In this document: positions 58,321 to 64,000 of the stretch, one piece after another
How the letters are laid out: each line of letters starts with the position of its first letter
How positions within the stretch are numbered: position 1 is the first letter of the stretch
Source of the DNA: Delphinus delphis
Taxonomy: Eukaryota > Chordata > Mammalia > Artiodactyla > Delphinidae
DNA: 64,000 bases
Assembly (NCBI RefSeq): GCF_949987515.2
Contig: NC_082697.1
Location: 21,707,730-21,771,729, forward strand
Direction of reading: 5' to 3'
Made by a program: the position numbers and the translations under genes
Notes under the pieces: generated by a model
The model's database searches: none
Told to the model about the DNA's origin: nothing
Seen by the model: the letters and a program-made list of their open reading frames with translations, nothing else

Positions 58321-60894
58321 AGGAATGACTTACAAACAGCAAAATTCAATAAGGCTCCTCTGGAGAGCAGGAAGGAGAGAGTGTGGCTGAGTGAGGTGAA
58401 GCCAGAGGCAGTGAAAGGAAGGGGCAGAGGGAAAGGGGCTCAGAGAGACAGACACATGGACAGGCAAGACACTGACACAGCCCAGGGGGAGGGCACACAC
58501 ACAGACCCACATATGCAAGCCCTCCCAGGCTCCAACACCTGGAAGACGCTCGGTATCCAAGCTGGTGGATGATTTGATGGGAGGGTGAGTGAGTTTGAAG
58601 TCACTCAGCAAATTAGAATTAGAATGAGAAAAATGGTAAAGAGGAACCCACAAGTGTGCCCTGCGGTGAGAGACATGGACACAATTGTGACACAGTGTGA
58701 GGACCAAATCGAGAAGGACAATGCAACAATAAGAGAGACAATGGGAAAAGGAAACTCAGAGTCAGAGATCCAGAGAGGAAGAGGTGTGCACACAGAGACG
58801 GATAGAACAGGCGCTCCACAGCCTGACGCAGGACCCCAGAGAAGCGAGATGCAGACAGACGCTGTGCATGGAAGCCGTCCTGCTTTCCTCCCTTCCTTCC
58901 CTCCATCCATCTACCTGAATAATGCACACCAACCTAACAATGTGGGAGAATAAGTTAGGAACCAGGATTGAGGGTAACTTTAGTCCTTCCTGGAATGTTT
59001 TACTTTTTCCAAGTTGAATGTATTTACACTATCACCTGGATAATTAAAAGTTAATTTTCCAAAGGAAGAGAATGAAAGAGGCAACAGAAAAGCGGATAAG
59101 AGACAGAGAGTAGGAGAAAGAGAAGATACCCACAGACAGACATGTCTTCTGTTTGTCCATCCATCCTCCCCTCCAGCTACAAACATTCCTCAGCCCCTTC
59201 TCTGCACCAAGAGCCAGAGAGAACTCGGATTCAGTCCCTGTACTCAAGGTGCTCGTGGTCTGGTGGAAAAGAGCCCCATCACCACCGCACCCATGTACCT
59301 TGTTCCCAGAGGCTCCTACATTACCATGGAGGCTCTCAGGGGAGAGGGACCACTGGGCTTCCTCAAGAAGGATTAGATGTCTGAGCCGGCTTTGCTGGGT
59401 GTCTGACAGACCAGGAGAAAGGTCGTTTGTGCAGAGGGCCAGCTTGAGCAAAGATGGGGACAACCCGTGCTTTCCTGCCACTGCAAGAGTTTCAGTGTGG
59501 CTGCAGATGGGGCAGAAGGAGGAGTCACCAAGAATGAGAGGGTTGAGTCTGATCCAGAAAAGCCTTGAAGCACGACCAATCAACTTGAACCTGACCGGGA
59601 GGGCGGCGGGGTACCAGCCGAGCAGGGGTCAGGCCAGTAAAGGGTGAGTTGCCGAATGGGAGATTTAGTAGAAAGGTGGCCTGGGCAGCCGCACCAGGTG
59701 TGAATGGGAGGGGCAAGACTGGAGGCTGGCCGCCAGATAAGACAGGGGTGGTCTGCCAGAGGAGGGTCCCTAGTTGTTATGGAGGGGATCCGACAGCCCT
59801 ATGGCAGTACTGGGTGTGGCCAGAAGGACTCAAGAAGATGGGTGTGACTTACACAGGGGTGAGGAAGTTGGTAGAGAAAACCAGTGTGGGAATGGCAGGG
59901 TAGAGTCTTCGGATGTCCATAGGAAGCCCCTGTCTCCTACTTCCCTGCTCAGGTACGTGGATGAGCAGGTCCCAGCTCGGGAGAACTGAGTTCTGGAGAA
60001 CATCAGTACTGGGGGGGTGGGAGGATGGGGGTAGATGGAGGAGAAGTGGCCCAAGGGATGGGAGGAAAGCCAGGAGCATCCAGTGTCCTGAGGGAGGAGA
60101 GAGGGTCTGGAAGCAAAGATGGGCATCGCAGTCAGGGCCCCTGATGGGCCACTGGAGGTGAGCAGACAAAAGGGCCCACAGGATTTGTCAAGCAGGAGGT
60201 CTATGGAGGGCTCACTTGAGAATCACGATGGACTAGAGGCAGCTGTGGTCATGTGCAAAGGCTCAGGTGGGGTGGGGCTGGAATGGAGGCAATCAGATCT
60301 GAGGGTTCCTTTCCCAGCCCTTGTGTGAATGGAGACAGAGGATGGAGTAAGAGGGAGAAACAATGGATCACTGGAGAACGTCTCTCCTAGTGTTGGAGAA
60401 AAGTGGACCCCAAAAGAGGAGAAAGGATGGCTGCTGCCAGGGCAAACGTACTGGCCATGGGAAGGAAACGGAGCCAAGGAAAGATGAGAAATTTTGGAGG
60501 AAGAAGCAGCACAAACTTGAAGGATGGAGTCAGGGAGAGAGTGATGCTTGGATTCTTATTCCTGGAGGTGGAGCGGGGGGAGTGTAGATGAGGGGTGGAC
60601 AGCATAAAGTTTGGTCTAGCTTGGTGAGTCTGTGATGCTGGTGGTATGACGAAGTGGGGCTGAGCAGGGAACAGCAGACGCACAGGGCTGGAGCTGAAGG
60701 ATCTGGGAGAGGGGGAGGCCAGCACAGAAACAAGGGCATTGGTGTGGAAGGAGTCTCTGGAGTCCTGGTGTGGACAGTGTGGTGTATGAGAGCATGTGGA
60801 GGAGAAGGCACAGCCCTGGGGAGCACTGACAGGGAAGACCGGGAGGAGAGAGATGGGTCTGAAGAGGTGGCCAAGGCAGACCACACACTCGCAT

Positions 60895-60914
60895 GCACAC
60901 ACACACACACACAC
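60895..60914. repeat. (CA)n microsatellite
   Basis: About ten CA units in an antisense L2 context. Confidence 0.9.
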
Positions 60915-61077
60915 ATACAGCGATGCTGAGAGTGACTTGGAGACTTTAGAAGTCCCCATCGCTCCGTCTTCTAGTGGGTGATAACTGGTTTTTCTTCCCC
61001 CTGGACTCCTTAGAACTCAGCCTGGGGCTTCAGAACTCCCATCCTCAGAGCGCCCAGGTGCCTGATGGATGTCTGCT

Positions 61078-61126
61078 GGTGGATGGATGGATGGATGGAT
61101 GGATGGATGGATGGGTGGGTGGGTGG
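61078..61126. repeat. (GGAT)n/(GGGT)n microsatellite at a duplication boundary
   Basis: About nine GGAT units pass into GGGT units. It lies near the join between the two 3.5-kb duplicates. Confidence 0.9.
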
Positions 61127-61199
61127 TACAGTCATCCATCCACATGATGCCTCAGCAGTGGCTGAGAGGATGGGGGTCTCAAGCAGTCCCTTAGAGGGA

Positions 61200-64000
61200 G
61201 AGTCGGCAGGGAGGGGGAACTAAACGGGCCATGGGTGGCTAAACAGGAGTATTCAGAGACAACTCAGGGCTCCTGGCTGCAGGATGACACCGGAGAAGCA
61301 GCGGCATTCTACGTTAATGAGAACAGGAAAGGGGCTGGGTGGGGGCGCGGCGACGATGGGATGAGTTTGAGGCATCTGTGGAGGGGACCAGTCCACACTG
61401 GCTCCAGTCTGTGGCTCAAGAGAGAATGGGGGTGGGCCAGTTCTGAAGTGCAGGAGGAGACTGAAGTGTCCTCACAGAGGGCAGTGGGTAAGTTTGTGCA
61501 CAGAGCAGGTGGTGTGAGAGGAGAGGCATCACGGAAAGAGAAGAGAGACAGGACAGACAGAAAGACCCTGGTCCAGAGCTCACCAGACATTCTGTGGACA
61601 GATGGATGGATGAGCCATCAGACGAAGAGTCCATGAGAGTGATGGAGAGGGTGGGAACCAGCCCTGACCACGCCCCGGAGAGACGTGATCACATATGTGT
61701 ACACACAGGTACACACACACTCAGAGAAACACAGAGAAAGAGCAAAACTCCACAATTTTCCAGAAAGAGACAGAAGGAGCTGGAGCGGAAAGTAGCAGAC
61801 ACACACGCGCACACACAGGCACACACACACACACAGAGCAGGGATGACGCGCACACTCGCAGCGAAACTCAATAAGGCTCCTCGGGAGAGCGGAGCGAGA
61901 TGAAGACGGAGGCGGGGGTGGTGGACACATCAATAATAAAGTCAAAAAATAAAATGAAGAGGACGAGGTAGGCGCCTCAGGGAGACACAGGCAGGCAGAC
62001 GCAGGTACACGTCTCGTGCACACGCGCGCACACACACACACAGAAGAGTGGGCGGGGGTGGGGGGTGGAGTGGGAAGGAAAGCCTGCTGTGGAGCCTCCG
62101 AGAGAGGGGCCCCCCTGTGACCCACGGTCCACACTGAAGCAGACACCGCTTGTGACCCTCAGGGCAAGGGCCAAATCTGGAGGGAAAAAACATGAGGCAG
62201 AAAGAAGGAGGGAAGGAGAGAGGCAGCCCCACAGACCTCTGCACAGGCAGCTATGCGAACACTCAAGACAGACAGACAGAAAAGAACCACATACTTGGGT
62301 TACAGGGACACATTCTGGAGGCCAACCCCGAACCCAGAAGAAGAGAAAAAGGCAGGAAGGGATGTCCGAGCACGGACGTTTGGGACAACTCTATCTGTCA
62401 TAGTGAAAAAGAGAAAACAGCCTCCGTGTACATCCACAGAAGGGGAGCTAATCGACCGCATGTATTCTGGAATGCGCCCCGGAGCAGATTTCTAAAACAG
62501 GGCGCGTCCTGGGCCTGGCTGGCAGGCTGGCTCTCTGGGGGGGATATTCCCAATCTGTAGCTTTTGTTGATTTCTGTGGTGTAAATACAACCACCAAGGT
62601 CCATTTCAAGCTATCAACGCGCCATCGCTGGACTGAGTTGGGAAGAGGTGGCCGCCGTTGGCTCCTGCAGCTGGAACAAGCCGGCTTCAGCACAGTGACG
62701 GTGGGTCGGCGTGTTCACCAAAGAGCTCGAAGACTTGCCACTGGGAAGAAAGCTTGTTGGCAAAATCTGCGCACAGTAAATAGCACGTATATTTGAAACA
62801 CTCCCCTTCAGAACAACTCCATTTCATCTAAATAAGATGGACAGGCTTACACAGACTGGGTCCCCCCCACCAAAGCAACTCCATTTTATCTAAATAAGAA
62901 GATGGACAGACTCACACACAGTGGGTCCCTGTGGTTCCCCTGGAGCGGGGTTGGGGGTGAGGAGAGGCAAAGGGCTCTCAGTCTTTCCCATCATGCTTTA
63001 AGTTTTTGCATAGAAGATGCCTTCATATATCACATGTATAATTAAAAACTATTTTTTTTTAAATTAGAAAAGGAAGAAAATTGGAGAGGGAAAAGGGATG
63101 AATGAGACTGAGGAGAAGGAAGGGGTCTCCAGATCTTTGGTCTGTCTGTCCATCAACCCCCTCCTCTGTGCTGAGACAGAGAAAGAAATCAGATGCAGAC
63201 CCTGCCCTCACGGAGCTCCCAGCCCCTGGAGGCAGGGGGAGTGGTGTGGGAAGTAGATTGGGGGAGATGCCCAGACACACGTACACCTGGGTGCCGTGGA
63301 TGTGTGGAATCCTCACCCGATAAGGTGGGGCCCCCAGGGAGAGGTGGGCAAATACTTCTCTGAGGAGGGCATGGGCTTCCTGGAGAGCACCCGAGACCCC
63401 ACTCAGCAGAGCTCTATCAGGGAGAGAGAAGGGTGCCGGGCATGGTCAGCATGAGGCCGCTTACCCAGGGCAGCAGACAGAGAGGCAAGTGGGAGGATGG
63501 GGCCCTAGGAGAATGGACACAGAGGGGTGGATGAAGCAGAGGAGGCTGCAAAGGAAAGAGAAGAGGGATGACCTCAGAAGTGGGGGTCAGGGAAGTAAAG
63601 GAGGTCCAGACACCAAGATAGACCCCCATCGTCAGAGACCTTGGATGGATGAGGGAGGTGAGGGGAAATGGGCCATGGGGTCTGGAAGCCTCATCCAGCC
63701 ACCCTAGTGAGCACAGAATGGCTGCCATGGGAGGTTACAGAGGACCAAGGATTGGGGAAGGAGTGGGTAGACATGGCCAGAGCTGAGAGCCCCTCCTCAA
63801 CTGTTCTGTGGATGAAAAGAGAAAGGACAAGAGAGAATCAGGAGCAAAATGTCAAGGGAGAGCATGACTCTTCACGTGGGAGGGATGTGAGCATGTCTAC
63901 CTGCTGAGAGAGCCCAGGGGAGGGAGAGAGAAGGGGACAGCTGTTGCCAGGGCAACCACATTACTGGGAGGATGGAGAAGATGGGACTTCGGGGGTAGAA
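61200..64000. repeat. Tandem segmental duplication, unit 2 (runs to the window edge)
   Basis: Second copy of the unit at 57.6-61.1 kb with the same order of landmarks. The copy is incomplete because the window ends. It differs by many substitutions and by a local tandem duplication at 62.8 kb. Confidence 0.8.
62814..62929. repeat. 62-bp tandem duplication (two diverged copies)
   Basis: Both copies begin caactccatttyatctaaat and end agtgggtccc or actgggtccc. They start at 62814 and 62876 and differ by a few substitutions and a 3-nt insertion. Confidence 0.9.

Larger units (their letters stand above)
57610..61150. repeat. Tandem segmental duplication, unit 1 (about 3.5 kb)
   Basis: Landmarks recur about 3.5 kb further right: the ccggtctt/ccccggagagacgtga motif (58153 and 61677), the caaaattcaataaggctcct block (near 58340 and 61865), and gctgctgccagggcaaac (near 60430, paired with 63940). 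The unit contains antisense L2 pieces and CA- and ATGG-type simple repeats. Confidence 0.8.

Noticed and set aside
57657..58349. 230-codon minus-strand open frame with a Cys/Val-rich N-terminal part
   Set aside because: The N-terminal part is translation of CA-rich simple repeat and the rest is antisense L2-like DNA. The matching region of the second duplicate has no equivalent frame.
18300..64000. CRISPR arrays, operons or prokaryotic mobile elements
   Set aside because: None expected in mammalian DNA and none seen. Spacing of the repeats is irregular and they are explained by LINEs, SINEs and local duplications.

Overview
The window is mammalian nuclear DNA and almost certainly cetacean. 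Five copies of a roughly 205-bp tRNA-derived SINE with A- and B-box remnants and poly-A tails match the CHR-2 type. Longer, older CHR relatives are also present, with L1 and L2 LINEs, MIRs and MLT1-type LTRs. The species cannot be resolved from this sequence alone.

All recognisable genes lie in the first 6 kb and form the NNAT/BLCAP micro-imprinted domain. Neuronatin (NNAT) is on the minus strand as three short coding exons (1959-1888, 957-877, 647-555) that join into an intact 81-residue proteolipid. Its promoter and first exon sit in a CpG-rich stretch, its first intron carries an unusual T-rich, GCGC-bearing degenerate repeat, and its 3'UTR runs off the left edge. BLCAP is on the plus strand. 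Its complete 87-residue reading frame (4055-4318) sits in one terminal exon (acceptor at 3878/3879, poly-A signal at 5786), so NNAT lies antisense inside the BLCAP intron. About 450 bp upstream of the BLCAP start codon, intronic DNA is an inverted, diverged copy of the beginning of the BLCAP coding exon. Folded onto the exon it would give a long duplex over the codons known to be edited by ADAR.

From about 5.9 kb to 64 kb I see no gene. The region is intergenic and built mainly of old repeats. Fragments of an L2 (CR1-clade) LINE in antisense dominate, and their minus-strand translations still resemble reverse-transcriptase C-terminal segments. There are plus- and minus-strand L1 fragments, two MLT1-like LTRs, MIRs and simple repeats. 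On top of these lie local segmental duplications: an antisense L1 block repeated about 2.5 times (18.3-23.2 kb, period about 1.83 kb after removing a SINE), a dispersed block seen six times between 14 and 51 kb, a tandem duplication of about 3.5 kb at the right end (57.6-64 kb), and short recent tandem duplications at 32.9 and 62.8 kb.

The most interesting structures are the BLCAP editing duplex, the repeat inside the NNAT intron, and the layered duplications of the intergenic DNA. I found no sign of an undescribed protein-coding system.
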